Shown here: positions 1 to 7,106 of the stretch, in pieces
Layout: every line of letters starts with the position of its first letter
Position numbering within the stretch: position 1 is the first letter of the stretch
Source: Flavobacterium sp.
GTDB taxonomy: Bacteria > Bacteroidota > Bacteroidia > Flavobacteriales > Flavobacteriaceae
Direction of reading: 5' to 3'
Assembly (NCBI GenBank): GCA_018062725.1
Contig: JAGORP010000079.1
Location: forward strand, 1 to 10,386
DNA: 10,386 nt
Translations under genes and position numbers: made by a program
The notes under the pieces: generated by a model
Seen by the model: the letters and a program-made list of their open reading frames with translations, nothing else
Told to the model about the DNA's origin: nothing
Databases searched by the model: none

Positions 1-216
1 CACTTTGGATGCATGTCCTAAAACACCTAATCCCCAGCCCGCCATAGAATATAAAAACCATAAATACTCGGGTGTGTATTTTAAGTTTATAAAAACCAGC
101 AATACCATCGATAAAATATAAACAACCAAATGAGAATAAAATCCTTTTATTTCTTGGACTTGTTTTTTAGCTTCTTGGTATCTTTCGAATTCGGTTTTAT
201 GATTCGAATTTTCCAT
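1..216 (-). CDS. 2TM domain protein, partial (C-terminus beyond left edge)
   Basis: The frame opens with ATG at 216 on the minus strand and stays open to base 1, giving 72 residues of an unfinished protein. A charged, helix-prone N-terminus (about residues 8-23, rich in E, K and Q) is followed by GFYSHL (25-30) and a first hydrophobic segment (about 28-44). A short turn leads to a second hydrophobic segment starting at YLWFLYSMAGWGLGVLGHA (51-69). This is the pattern of the small flavobacterial '2TM domain' family, which is membrane-embedded and of unknown biochemical role. The start lies only 2 nt after the stop of the kinase gene, so the two are almost certainly co-transcribed and probably translationally coupled. 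The same domain is fused to the C-terminus of that kinase. Related clusters often continue into a LytTR response regulator, which I cannot see here. Family assignment is firm; function is unknown. Confidence 0.85.
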   Translation of the reverse strand, partial: MENSNHKTEFERYQEAKKQVQEIKGFYSHLVVYILSMVLLVFINLKYTPEYLWFLYSMAGWGLGVLGHASKV

Positions 217-218
217 AA

Positions 219-1559
219 TTACTTCCATTTGTTGTTCGTGTTTTTACTTTTTTCGAGTAGTTCCTGAATTTTGCGCTCTTCCCAATTTTTACCATAACCA
301 AAAGTTTCTAAAGCGTGCATTAACACCCCAAATCCCCAGCCAATCATTGGAAACCAAAACCATTGAAATCCTGATGTTGTATTTAAATTGATAATGATTA
401 AAATTGGAATAATGGTACAATAGGAAATTAGATTTCCGTAAAATCCTTTTAGTTTTTCTACTCGTTCTTTAGCTTTTACAAAAGCCATATTCTCGTTGTA
501 AATATTTTGCGTTTCCATAAAGGCGATTTGTTTTGTTAATATTGGGATTTTTACGATGAAAAATTCCTGATTTTGTTCAATTATTACTTTGCGTTCAGAA
601 ATTAAGGCGTAACGATTCACGATGTTTTGTAAACCAACGCCTTGTCGGTCCTGTAGCACTTCTTTTTTTTGTAAATTATTCTGAATAATAAGATAATTGT
701 TTTCGATAAAAATCTTAATGTGAAGCGGTTTTTGTTCACTTACGACGTTATGCTTAATCGTATTTTCCAATAATAACTGCAATGAAAGCGGAACCACTCT
801 AGCTTCAGAGGTATCGAAGTCACTTGGCAATTCATAAGCAATACTGTTCTCGAATCTCATTTTTAAAAGATTCATATACGTTTTAGCAAAACTCAATTCT
901 TCTTCAACCGAAACCAACTCTTTATCTTTCTGCTCTAAGACATAGCGATATATTTTAGACAACGAAGTGGTAAACTTTTGGGCCTTTTCTGGATTTTCCT
1001 CGATCAAAGAACTTAATACATTCAAACTATTGAATAAAAAATGAGGATCGATTTGATTTTTCAAACTTTCAAACTGTGCAGAAGCCGTTCCAGCAATAAC
1101 TTTTTGCTCTTTTAACTTACTTTCCTGATAAGCTTTGTAAAAATGAAAGGCATATAGAGAAATTGAAACGATGAAAGTAATAATAATCGCTACCACATAA
1201 TTACCTGGTTTTTCGTTATTTAAAAATTCTAAAAAAGACTTATGATCAATTACCACATCTTCAAAGATTCTCAAGCAAAAAATAACCAATAAAGAAACCG
1301 CAAACGATGCTAAAAATCCAATAATAATTCTTTTTACTGAAAACCGATTCGTTTCAAAAATTTTATCTAGATAAACAAAAACCGCTTTGTTTGCATAGCC
1401 CAATGTTAATGTGTAAAGCAAAGTATATAACAATCCTTTTATCAGTCTGTTATTTAACATTAACTCATTTCCATAAGCCATGTTAATTAGCTGGATTACT
1501 ATAAATATGATACTACCAATAAGGAGTACTTTTAAAATTTCTTTGATTACTATTTTCAT
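219..1559 (-). CDS. LytS/YehU-type sensor histidine kinase with C-terminal 2TM domain
   Basis: This 446-residue membrane kinase probably phosphorylates a LytTR-type response regulator. The N-terminus has four likely membrane helices (about 10-28, 43-64, 76-98, 119-141) with little extracytoplasmic sequence, so any signal is likely sensed in or at the membrane. A short helical linker leads to the His_kinase domain (PF06580 type), with H-box QIDPHFLFNSLN (169-180) and phospho-acceptor His173. An ATPase domain follows, with N-box LLLENTIKHN (262-271) and G-box GVGLQN (307-312). Unusually, residues about 360-435 form a 2TM domain (KGFYGNL 371-377; FPMIGWGFGVLMHA 403-416) closely resembling the protein encoded next. 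The start at 1559 is the first ATG in frame and lies 29 nt after the TPR gene stop. No separate promoter is evident in that gap, so an operon TPR-kinase-2TM is inferred. The cognate regulator is not in the window. Confidence 0.93.
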   Translation of the reverse strand: MKIVIKEILKVLLIGSIIFIVIQLINMAYGNELMLNNRLIKGLLYTLLYTLTLGYANKAVFVYLDKIFETNRFSVKRIIIGFLASFAVSLLVIFCLRIFEDVVIDHKSFLEFLNNEKPGNYVVAIIITFIVSISLYAFHFYKAYQESKLKEQKVIAGTASAQFESLKNQIDPHFLFNSLNVLSSLIEENPEKAQKFTTSLSKIYRYVLEQKDKELVSVEEELSFAKTYMNLLKMRFENSIAYELPSDFDTSEARVVPLSLQLLLENTIKHNVVSEQKPLHIKIFIENNYLIIQNNLQKKEVLQDRQGVGLQNIVNRYALISERKVIIEQNQEFFIVKIPILTKQIAFMETQNIYNENMAFVKAKERVEKLKGFYGNLISYCTIIPILIIINLNTTSGFQWFWFPMIGWGFGVLMHALETFGYGKNWEERKIQELLEKSKNTNNKWK

Positions 1560-1588
1560 TGTAAACGTTTTTGTATTCTAATTATTTC

Positions 1589-2209
1589 TTATTTACAGCT
1601 TGTTAAGACTTCTTGGGCTCTATCCAATCCCCAGTTAGGATGAAATGGCGTTTCTGGTTTAAAAGTAGCAAAAAGTTCGATTGAATTTGCAACTTGAGCA
1701 CAGATTGGCTTGGTATCTGCTCCAGTCCATTTAGCACTTCCCAATTCAAATTCAGCTTTTCCGAATACTGCTCTAGGATTTTTCGGATCAATTGCTAATG
1801 CTTTTTGATATTCTGTCATCGCTAATGGGGAATATTTCATTCCGTTTGTCATTGGGTCTTGCACTAAAATTGCTGTATAAATTAAGGCTTGCATCACATT
1901 AATTTCGGCATTGTTCGGACTTATTAATTTTGCATTGTTTAATGCGTTTTGTCCTTTTTCGATTAAAGAAGTAGCTTTTTCGCGATTTTCTGGCTTAAAA
2001 GCTTCCACAGTGTTAATCATAGCTACATAATAATTTGGTAACCAATTGGTTTTTTCTACCGAAGCTATTCTTTCAAAAAGTGCTGAGGCTTCAGTTGCTT
2101 GTCCTGATTTCCAAGTACCTAAGGCTTTTCCCATTCCTTCTTCAAATTTCGCCTGTCCAAATACTGCTGAACAAAATAATAAAACTGCTGTTGTAAATAC
2201 TCGTACCAT
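1589..2209 (-). CDS. Exported TPR-containing protein
   Basis: A 206-residue protein with a typical signal peptide (residues 1 to about 19, VFTTAVLLFCSAVFGQ), so it is predicted to be exported to the periplasm. The mature part is almost all helical. The clearest tetratricopeptide unit is about 127-160 (YQKALAIDPKNPRAVFGKAE), with weaker helix pairs before it (about 22-52, 54-95 and 97-115). The C-terminus (PETPFHPNWGLDRAQ, 185-199) resembles a conserved ending in flavobacterial TPR proteins. Two cysteines remain after the signal peptide (170 and 205). It is the first gene of the kinase cluster and has a promoter with a shared operator-like element upstream. The context suggests a role with the sensor kinase, for example as a periplasmic partner, but nothing in the sequence fixes a partner or ligand. 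Export and TPR assignment are well supported; function is unknown. Confidence 0.85.
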   Translation of the reverse strand: MVRVFTTAVLLFCSAVFGQAKFEEGMGKALGTWKSGQATEASALFERIASVEKTNWLPNYYVAMINTVEAFKPENREKATSLIEKGQNALNNAKLISPNNAEINVMQALIYTAILVQDPMTNGMKYSPLAMTEYQKALAIDPKNPRAVFGKAEFELGSAKWTGADTKPICAQVANSIELFATFKPETPFHPNWGLDRAQEVLTSCK

Positions 2210-2283
2210 AATTTCTAATTTTTAATGTTTGTTTATAATTGATTTACTTGTGATTTGCTATTTGTTATTCTTAATTTATACTC

Positions 2284-2318
2284 CAAAAGTATCTCGGTTT
2301 GTTCACTTATTAAATTTA
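2284..2318 (-). promoter_or_regulatory. Bacteroidota-type promoter of the TPR-kinase cluster
   Basis: On the minus strand TACTTTTG (2291-2284) is a perfect match to the Bacteroidota -7 consensus TAnnTTTG. Twenty bases upstream the minus strand reads TAAATTT (2318-2312). This provides the TTT of a -33 TTTG but not the final G, so the -33 element is weak. Transcription would start near 2278, leaving a leader of about 70 nt before the ATG at 2209. A weak -33 with a direct-repeat element immediately upstream fits an activator-dependent promoter. The same spacing and AAATTTA block recur in front of the TonB receptor gene. Confidence 0.6.
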
Positions 2319-2323
2319 TACTT

Positions 2324-2354
2324 ACCGAACTGTCGAATTTTAGGGATGAGTTGT
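2324..2354 (-). promoter_or_regulatory. Candidate LytTR-type direct-repeat operator, copy A
   Basis: Two 10-bp half-sites in direct orientation, ACCGAACTGT (2324-2333) and GATGAGTTGT (2345-2354) as written on the plus strand, start 21 bp apart (two helical turns). The 31-bp element is 24/31 identical, without gaps, to 6441-6471 upstream of the TonB receptor gene. It begins 33 bp beyond the end of the -7 box in both places. LytTR regulators such as AgrA, ComE and BtsR bind paired direct repeats with about this spacing, and the neighbouring kinase is of the matching class. Binding by the unseen regulator is inference. Confidence 0.55.
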
Positions 2355-2388
2355 TTTTATACAGAAATGTTGGTTTATCAGCTCCTGA

Positions 2389-2427
2389 AAAGGAAACAAA
2401 AAACCTGAAGGGTTAGCTCCAGGTTTT
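2389..2427 (-). terminator. Intrinsic terminator of the T9SS-sorted protein gene
   Basis: On the minus strand an 8-bp perfect stem AAAACCTG (2427-2420) / CAGGTTTT (2407-2400) encloses a 12-nt loop and runs directly into a T-rich tract (TTTTTTGTTT, beginning inside the right arm). The hairpin starts 24 nt after the stop codon at 2452, the usual position for a Rho-independent terminator. It separates the surface-protein gene from the TPR-kinase cluster, consistent with the separate promoter found for that cluster. Confidence 0.8.
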
Positions 2428-2451
2428 ATAAAGTAATATGTAAAATGAAAT

Positions 2452-4137
2452 CTATTTCTCAACAGCAAACTTGACTGTACTCATTTTGCTACCATTATTT
2501 ATTTTTAAGAAGTAAATTCCTTTCTCTAAAGAAGATACATTAATTTCAGAGGTAGTGGCATTGATTTTTTGGATTGGAATTACAACCTGACCAAGAGCAT
2601 TGTAAATTTGAAGATTGGCATTATTTCCAACTACTCCTAATCGTATATTTAAATTGGTACTTGCAGGATTTGGAAAAACTCGTAAATCATTATCTAAAAA
2701 GACAGTTTCCTCTACTCCTAAAGTGCAAGAACCGTTAAAAACAGCCTCAATTCCAAATTGTCCTAGATTAGTTGTGGGAGTCAAAGCTCCTCCAGCAATG
2801 GCACAGGTATTATAAACAGTAGTTAAATTTGCATTATTATAACTTCCAAAAGGATAATAACCCGTTGTCGCGTTGGCAGATTGAGCCATTCCTATATGAA
2901 CCAATTGATTCGCAGCTAAAGAGACATTAGGCGTAAAGGTAAATGTTTTAATTGTACCTAAATCTCCATTAGCAATAGTTAAAGTATTGGTACTTGTAGC
3001 TAAAATGGCACCCGAACTATTTAAAATAACTCCGTATACATTATTGCCAACTGATGCTGTATTTGTAGAGATAGCTATATTAACATCAGTTATTGTAGTT
3101 GCTACAGTATTTTGTAAAGGAGTTGATAAAATACCTGATCCTGTATTAAAACCAATTGAATTGGGGTAAGTTGAAGGGTTTTGTGCTGCTCCTGAAGTAA
3201 AACAAGTAGTGGTTGTATTAAAATTTAAAGAGTTATTTGTATTTACTTGATCTGAAGGTACTGTAACACTTAAAACATTTGCACCCAAAGCTGTTGGGGT
3301 CCAATTTGCAAAATTTACAGTCGTTGAAGCGCCAGGAGCTAATGATGCGACTACTTGTGTATCAGAATAAGTATTAACTCCAGTCATATTTGCACTAACA
3401 CTAATATTTGTTAAAGTAGTGTTACTTTTATTTCTTACTGTAGTTGAAATAGGTACAGGAAGTCCTAATGAAGTTGCAACATTACCCAAACTATTAATTC
3501 CTTCTACAGCCATATCATTTGAGTACGGATTAGGAATTCCAAAACGAATACTTGGGCGAAAACTAGAGGTAACACCAGTAGTTGGTGCAGCTGTTGAACT
3601 TGTCATTGAAGTACAACCACCTACTAAACCCGTATTATTAGAACCCCAAATAGCACCTGCTGCTGCAAAAGGGGCTACTCCTGTCCAATCATATGCTAAA
3701 TATATCGATCCACCAGAATAAGTAATAGGTGTCGTTAATGTTAGATCAATTGGCGTCGTTGTAGTAGGTATAGTCATCGGACCAGTATAAACAACAGTCA
3801 TACCTGGCGTAATACCTGCCCAATTCGTACCTTTATTATATGCCGTATCAGTTGAATTTTGCGCATAAATAGTAATAGTTCCTGTTGCCACAGAAGATGC
3901 TCCTGAAGAAGGAATGAAGCCAATACTAGTTATACTTGTAGCATTTGGGATTTCAGTTAACTCACTAGCTAGAACTAATGTTGCTCCCCTAAAATATGTC
4001 GAGGCACTTGAACCATTTGGTAAACGAAAAGAAGATGTCGCATTATTTGGTGGAGCAATATTAATTAATGTTGTTTGACTAAAAGTCAATCCTGCTGTAA
4101 ACAAAAACAGCATAAATGTTAAAGTAATTTTTTTCAT
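2452..4137 (-). CDS. T9SS type A sorting-domain surface or secreted protein
   Basis: A 561-residue protein with a signal peptide (1 to about 21, ending LTFSQT) and a C-terminal type IX secretion sorting domain (about 486-561). The sorting domain shows RVFPNPASTNLNI (486-498), LQIYNALGQVV (509-519) and the end LEKGIYFLKINNG (537-549). It should cross the outer membrane through the T9SS and be anchored to the cell surface or released. The body is low-complexity beta-type sequence rich in Thr, Ser, Asn and Gly. Residues about 25-200 recall fibronectin or choice-of-anchor modules, about 207-300 resemble a CARDB/Ig-like fold (NKSNTTLTNISVSA; LAPGASTTVNF), and about 310-470 form a further beta domain. 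No catalytic motif is visible, so a binding or adhesin-like role is more likely than an enzyme. It lies 87 nt after the TonB receptor gene in the same direction, has its own -7 box, and ends in a clear terminator. Export and sorting are firm; function is unknown. Confidence 0.88.
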   Translation of the reverse strand: MKKITLTFMLFLFTAGLTFSQTTLINIAPPNNATSSFRLPNGSSASTYFRGATLVLASELTEIPNATSITSIGFIPSSGASSVATGTITIYAQNSTDTAYNKGTNWAGITPGMTVVYTGPMTIPTTTTPIDLTLTTPITYSGGSIYLAYDWTGVAPFAAAGAIWGSNNTGLVGGCTSMTSSTAAPTTGVTSSFRPSIRFGIPNPYSNDMAVEGINSLGNVATSLGLPVPISTTVRNKSNTTLTNISVSANMTGVNTYSDTQVVASLAPGASTTVNFANWTPTALGANVLSVTVPSDQVNTNNSLNFNTTTTCFTSGAAQNPSTYPNSIGFNTGSGILSTPLQNTVATTITDVNIAISTNTASVGNNVYGVILNSSGAILATSTNTLTIANGDLGTIKTFTFTPNVSLAANQLVHIGMAQSANATTGYYPFGSYNNANLTTVYNTCAIAGGALTPTTNLGQFGIEAVFNGSCTLGVEETVFLDNDLRVFPNPASTNLNIRLGVVGNNANLQIYNALGQVVIPIQKINATTSEINVSSLEKGIYFLKINNGSKMSTVKFAVEK

Positions 4138-4158
4138 AAGTTATTTTTTAGTGTGTAC

Positions 4159-4166
4159 CAAAAATA
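4159..4166 (-). promoter_or_regulatory. Candidate -7 element of the T9SS-sorted protein gene
   Basis: The minus strand reads TATTTTTG (4166-4159), a full match to TAnnTTTG, 22 nt before the ATG at 4137. The nearest TTG upstream (4193-4191) is 24 bp away, slightly longer than usual, so the -33 part is uncertain. The shared 31-bp operator found upstream of the TonB and TPR genes is not present at the corresponding position. This gene may therefore be expressed independently, or by read-through from the TonB gene. Confidence 0.45.
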
Positions 4167-4224
4167 ACAAATCTTTCATCATTTTTTACACAATCTTTTA
4201 AAAATTAAGCAATTGACTGTTTGT

Positions 4225-6378
4225 TTACAAATTTTCCAACTGATTGGCCTTCTTATCACTACTAATGGTCCAAAAGAAACCTACAAAAAAGAATCGTTTT
4301 GCGGGTTGTGATATCGCCTGTCGTTGGTATTGCCCTGCCAAATCGGGTGAATTGGCATATTGATAGCCGAATACATTTTCTCTACCTAAAATATTAGACA
4401 CCGAAAAGAATAGAATTTTTTGTTGGGAAAGCAAATACGACCATGCTACACTCAAATCATTATAATTTTTGGTTTTTCCGTTCATGAATAGGGTTTCATT
4501 CGGATTGTTATAGGGTCTACCAGAAGCAAAAGTATTGGTCACACTTATTTGCGATTTCCATTCTTCCCACCAATACTTACCGACTAAAGAAAGTGTATGA
4601 TTTGCGACAAAATTCGGTTGTACTTCAGTTGTATAGCTTTTAAAATCTCGTTTACTATCAATATACGAATAAGAAAGCCAATAATCCGTATTTTTGAACG
4701 TTTTACTATCTCTCCAAAAGAGATCTAATCCTTTGGCATAACCATATCCACTATTAGAAAAGTTACTATCAAATTCCGGCAATACGCCATCAAATTTCAC
4801 CAGATTGTCATACTTTTTATAATACAATTCGGAACGCAGGGTTCTTTTGAATAAAGTGTAGGTATAATTTAAAATATAATGCTGTGCTTTTTCAAAGTCG
4901 AAGGCTTTAAAATACTTCAAATACTCTTGCTTGGGTGTTTGATGAAAATCACCATACGCCAATGAAAATTGTCCATTTTGAGAAGATTTAAAAGCCAATG
5001 AAATTCTCGGTTCTATTACCGCTTTTTGCAATAATTCATTATACATGGCGCGAGCACCGACTTTGGTTGCAAATTTTTGAGAAAACAAGAAGTCGCTTTC
5101 TACAAAAAAGGTACCTACATTGCTTCTATAACCAGAGGTCAATACTTTTTCCAAATACGGTTTGTAATTTTCATCAAAATCGGTTCTAAAATAATCGGAA
5201 CCAAAAGAAAGAGTAATTGAATTCGATAACTTTTTATCTAATTTCAGTTTCAAATGAGAGGCCACTTCCTCATTTTTAAGAGCATCAACATCGATTCCCA
5301 AGTTTACATAATTAAGTCCAACACTCAAACCCGTTTGTAACGTCCAACCTGCACCAAACTTTCCTTTATAAGAAGTATTTAGATAAAAATTATTGTTTTT
5401 ATTACTAATTCGCGACTTATTTACGGAATTGATGTTTTCCTGATTCAAATCGAAAACAGAATAATCAAAAGCACCATAAATTTTAAGCAAGCCATTATCA
5501 AATTTTCTGCGATAAACCGCTTCTCCCGAAATACCTTGATATGGTTTGTTCCAATCCACTTTTTGAGGCACCATCCATTGATACGGCTGCAAATTGATAT
5601 ACGAAGTATTGAAACTCAACGAACTTTTATTCCATTTTTTGGTTCTACCCATTCCCAAACCGACTGTCATAAAGCTGTAATCTGTTTTGTCTTGATCGGG
5701 TTCATTGATAGAATTCATAAGCAATACACTTGATAACGCATCCCCAAATTCGGCCGAATACCCTCCAGTTGAAAATGTCATTCCGTTGAATAAAAAAGGA
5801 GAAAATCGACCACGAGTTGGTAAATTATTAGCAGAAGCACCGTATGGTTGAGCCACACGAATACCGTCAATATACGTTTGTGTTTCGTCGCTTTCCCCAC
5901 CTCTGACCAATAATCGCCCACTTTCTCCAGCCACTTGCGCGCCGGGTAACGTTTTCAGTGCGCCGACTATATCGCCTACCGAGCCTGCTGTAGTTACAAT
6001 ATCAAGCGCCTTTAATGAAGATGATTTACTATTATCACCTGCTTTAAAAGATCCTGCCGAAATAACTACGGCATCTAAAACATTCATTTCAGCTTTCATT
6101 TTTATCGTAATCGATTGATTTTCTTCAATAGTAATCTGTAATTTTACTTCTTGATAATTTAAAGCTGATGCAATCAGCTGTTTTGAGCCTTTTTCTGAAG
6201 TTTCAAAGCTAAAATCACCATTTTCGTTAGTGATTCCGCCATCATACGTTCCTTCAATAAAAACATTAACACCAAAAAGAGGTTTTCCTTTGGTATCGAC
6301 TACTTTTCCTGAAATTTTCGTTTGACCAAACGAGTGGAATGCAAAAAATAAAACGATGATTTTTAATATAGTCTTCAT
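4225..6378 (-). CDS. TonB-dependent outer-membrane receptor with carboxypeptidase-regulatory-like domain
   Basis: A 717-residue outer-membrane receptor. A signal peptide (1 to about 19, ending FHSFGQ) is followed by a CarboxypepD_reg-like beta-sandwich (about 21-95: ISGKVVDTKGKPLFGVNVFIEGT read in parts; NENGDFSFET 51-60). The plug domain (about 103-221) contains LLVRGGESDETQTYIDGI (156-173) and GGYSAEFGDALSSVLL (205-220). The rest is a beta-barrel of alternating aromatic strands, including GRPYNN and a final aromatic strand RFFFVGFFWTIS. The barrel strand is followed by about a dozen charged residues (ending NQLENL) instead of stopping at the aromatic residue. It is compact compared with SusC-type receptors (about 1000 residues) and no SusD gene is adjacent, so a siderophore, metal complex, vitamin or peptide is as likely a substrate as a glycan. 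Its promoter carries the same operator-like element as the kinase cluster. The substrate cannot be read from the sequence. Confidence 0.93.
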   Translation of the reverse strand: MKTILKIIVLFFAFHSFGQTKISGKVVDTKGKPLFGVNVFIEGTYDGGITNENGDFSFETSEKGSKQLIASALNYQEVKLQITIEENQSITIKMKAEMNVLDAVVISAGSFKAGDNSKSSSLKALDIVTTAGSVGDIVGALKTLPGAQVAGESGRLLVRGGESDETQTYIDGIRVAQPYGASANNLPTRGRFSPFLFNGMTFSTGGYSAEFGDALSSVLLMNSINEPDQDKTDYSFMTVGLGMGRTKKWNKSSLSFNTSYINLQPYQWMVPQKVDWNKPYQGISGEAVYRRKFDNGLLKIYGAFDYSVFDLNQENINSVNKSRISNKNNNFYLNTSYKGKFGAGWTLQTGLSVGLNYVNLGIDVDALKNEEVASHLKLKLDKKLSNSITLSFGSDYFRTDFDENYKPYLEKVLTSGYRSNVGTFFVESDFLFSQKFATKVGARAMYNELLQKAVIEPRISLAFKSSQNGQFSLAYGDFHQTPKQEYLKYFKAFDFEKAQHYILNYTYTLFKRTLRSELYYKKYDNLVKFDGVLPEFDSNFSNSGYGYAKGLDLFWRDSKTFKNTDYWLSYSYIDSKRDFKSYTTEVQPNFVANHTLSLVGKYWWEEWKSQISVTNTFASGRPYNNPNETLFMNGKTKNYNDLSVAWSYLLSQQKILFFSVSNILGRENVFGYQYANSPDLAGQYQRQAISQPAKRFFFVGFFWTISSDKKANQLENL

Positions 6379-6400
6379 AATCTGTTGAAATTTGACACTT

Positions 6401-6435
6401 CAAAATTGGCACAACTTGGTTAAGAAAAAAATTTA
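6401..6435 (-). promoter_or_regulatory. Promoter of the TonB receptor gene
   Basis: On the minus strand CAATTTTG (6408-6401) matches TAnnTTTG except for the first base. The block TAAATTT (6435-6429) sits at the -33 region, exactly where it sits in the TPR-cluster promoter. Transcription would start near 6394, giving a leader of about 16 nt before ATG 6378. Both promoter elements are imperfect, as expected if a bound activator is needed. Confidence 0.5.
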
Positions 6436-6440
6436 AGTTG

Positions 6441-6471
6441 ACCGAATTGTATTTTTTTAGAGATGAATTGT
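6441..6471 (-). promoter_or_regulatory. Candidate LytTR-type direct-repeat operator, copy B
   Basis: Half-sites ACCGAATTGT (6441-6450) and GATGAATTGT (6462-6471), written on the plus strand, share GAATTGT and start 21 bp apart. The element begins 33 bp beyond the -7-like box of the TonB receptor promoter, identical to copy A at 2324-2354. It lies in the divergent region between the TonB receptor and the YCII-domain gene. Its second half-site covers the likely -33 (ATTG, 6467-6470) of the YCII gene. Binding could therefore activate the receptor and block the opposite promoter. The regulator identity is inferred from the nearby LytS-type kinase. Confidence 0.55.
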
Positions 6472-6495
6472 AATCGAACTTTATTTGTAAATTTG
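6467..6495 (+). promoter_or_regulatory. Bacteroidota-type promoter of the secreted YCII-domain gene
   Basis: ATTG (6467-6470), a 17-bp spacer and TAAATTTG (6488-6495) form a good -33/-7 pair for the Bacteroidota primary sigma factor. Transcription would start near 6500, giving a short leader before ATG 6516. The bases just before the start (CAGGAAA) are purine-rich. The -33 overlaps the second half-site of operator copy B. Confidence 0.6.
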
Positions 6496-6515
6496 ATTAG
6501 TATAAAATCAGGAAA

Positions 6516-6968
6516 ATGAAACACTTACTTTACACACTGCTATGGCTGACTTCTTTTCAAATTGTTGCTCAAGAAAAATTGATTTATGATGAAAAATTAG
6601 CTACAACATTAGGTGCCGATGAACGCGGGATGAAGATGTACGTTTTCTGTATTCTTAAAACAGGAAGTAACACAACAGCTACAAAAGAAGAAAGATCAAA
6701 ATATTTTGAAGGTCATATGGCTAACATTTCTCGATTAGCAAAAGAAGGAAAGTTAGCTGTTGCAGGGCCTTTTGAAAAAAACGATCGAAACTACAGAGGG
6801 ATTTTTATCTTCAACGTTACTACTGTCGAAGAAGCGCAAGCATTAGTTGAAACTGATCCTGCAGTAAAGGCTAACATTTTTGAAGCAGAAATGACCCCAT
6901 TATACTGTACCGCTGCATTGATGGAAGTAGCAAAAACACACGAAAAACTAGTCAAGCCAAAACCATAA
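6516..6968 (+). CDS. Secreted YCII-related domain protein
   Basis: A 150-residue protein. The signal peptide (1 to about 18, LLYTLLWLTSFQIVAQ) predicts export, which is not the norm for the mainly cytosolic YCII family. Residues about 40-136 form the YCII-related ferredoxin-like fold: KMYVFCILKTG (40-50), EGHMANISRLAKEGKLAVAGPF (65-86, in parts), RGIFIFNVTTVEEAQALVETDPAV (94-117, in parts). His67 and Asp114 are in the positions of the conserved His and Asp of the family's putative active site. Family members include dehalogenase-like and small-molecule enzymes, but most have no known reaction. The gene is divergent from the TonB receptor and shares its regulatory region, so coordinated or opposite expression is likely. 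Domain call is strong; the reaction is unknown. Confidence 0.85.
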   Translation: MKHLLYTLLWLTSFQIVAQEKLIYDEKLATTLGADERGMKMYVFCILKTGSNTTATKEERSKYFEGHMANISRLAKEGKLAVAGPFEKNDRNYRGIFIFNVTTVEEAQALVETDPAVKANIFEAEMTPLYCTAALMEVAKTHEKLVKPKP

Positions 6969-7106
6969 TGGCCATATAATGTCACACAATCGTATGCTTT
7001 GGAAAATCATAAACTATTGCAAAATTAAAAAGGAACTCAACCTGCTCTAACTTTACCACCCCTTGAATTTTAACATTTTAAATGGTTTTTTTCATATTTC
7101 AGGACT

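Noticed and set aside
2615..3721. Plus-strand open frames of 60-100 codons opposite the T9SS-sorted protein gene
   Set aside because: They are antisense to a convincing coding frame, show no domains and have no promoter. They are by-products of the Thr/Ser/Gly-rich composition of the real gene.
6969..7000. Palindrome ATGGCCAT just after the YCII-domain gene as a terminator
   Set aside because: The symmetry ends after 8 bp and no T-run follows, so it does not form a credible terminator hairpin.
6985..7012. Third copy of the operator upstream of the CLC gene
   Set aside because: AATCGTA and AATCATA are only weakly related to the half-sites and start 17 bp apart, not 21. They are also far from the -7 box at 7107.
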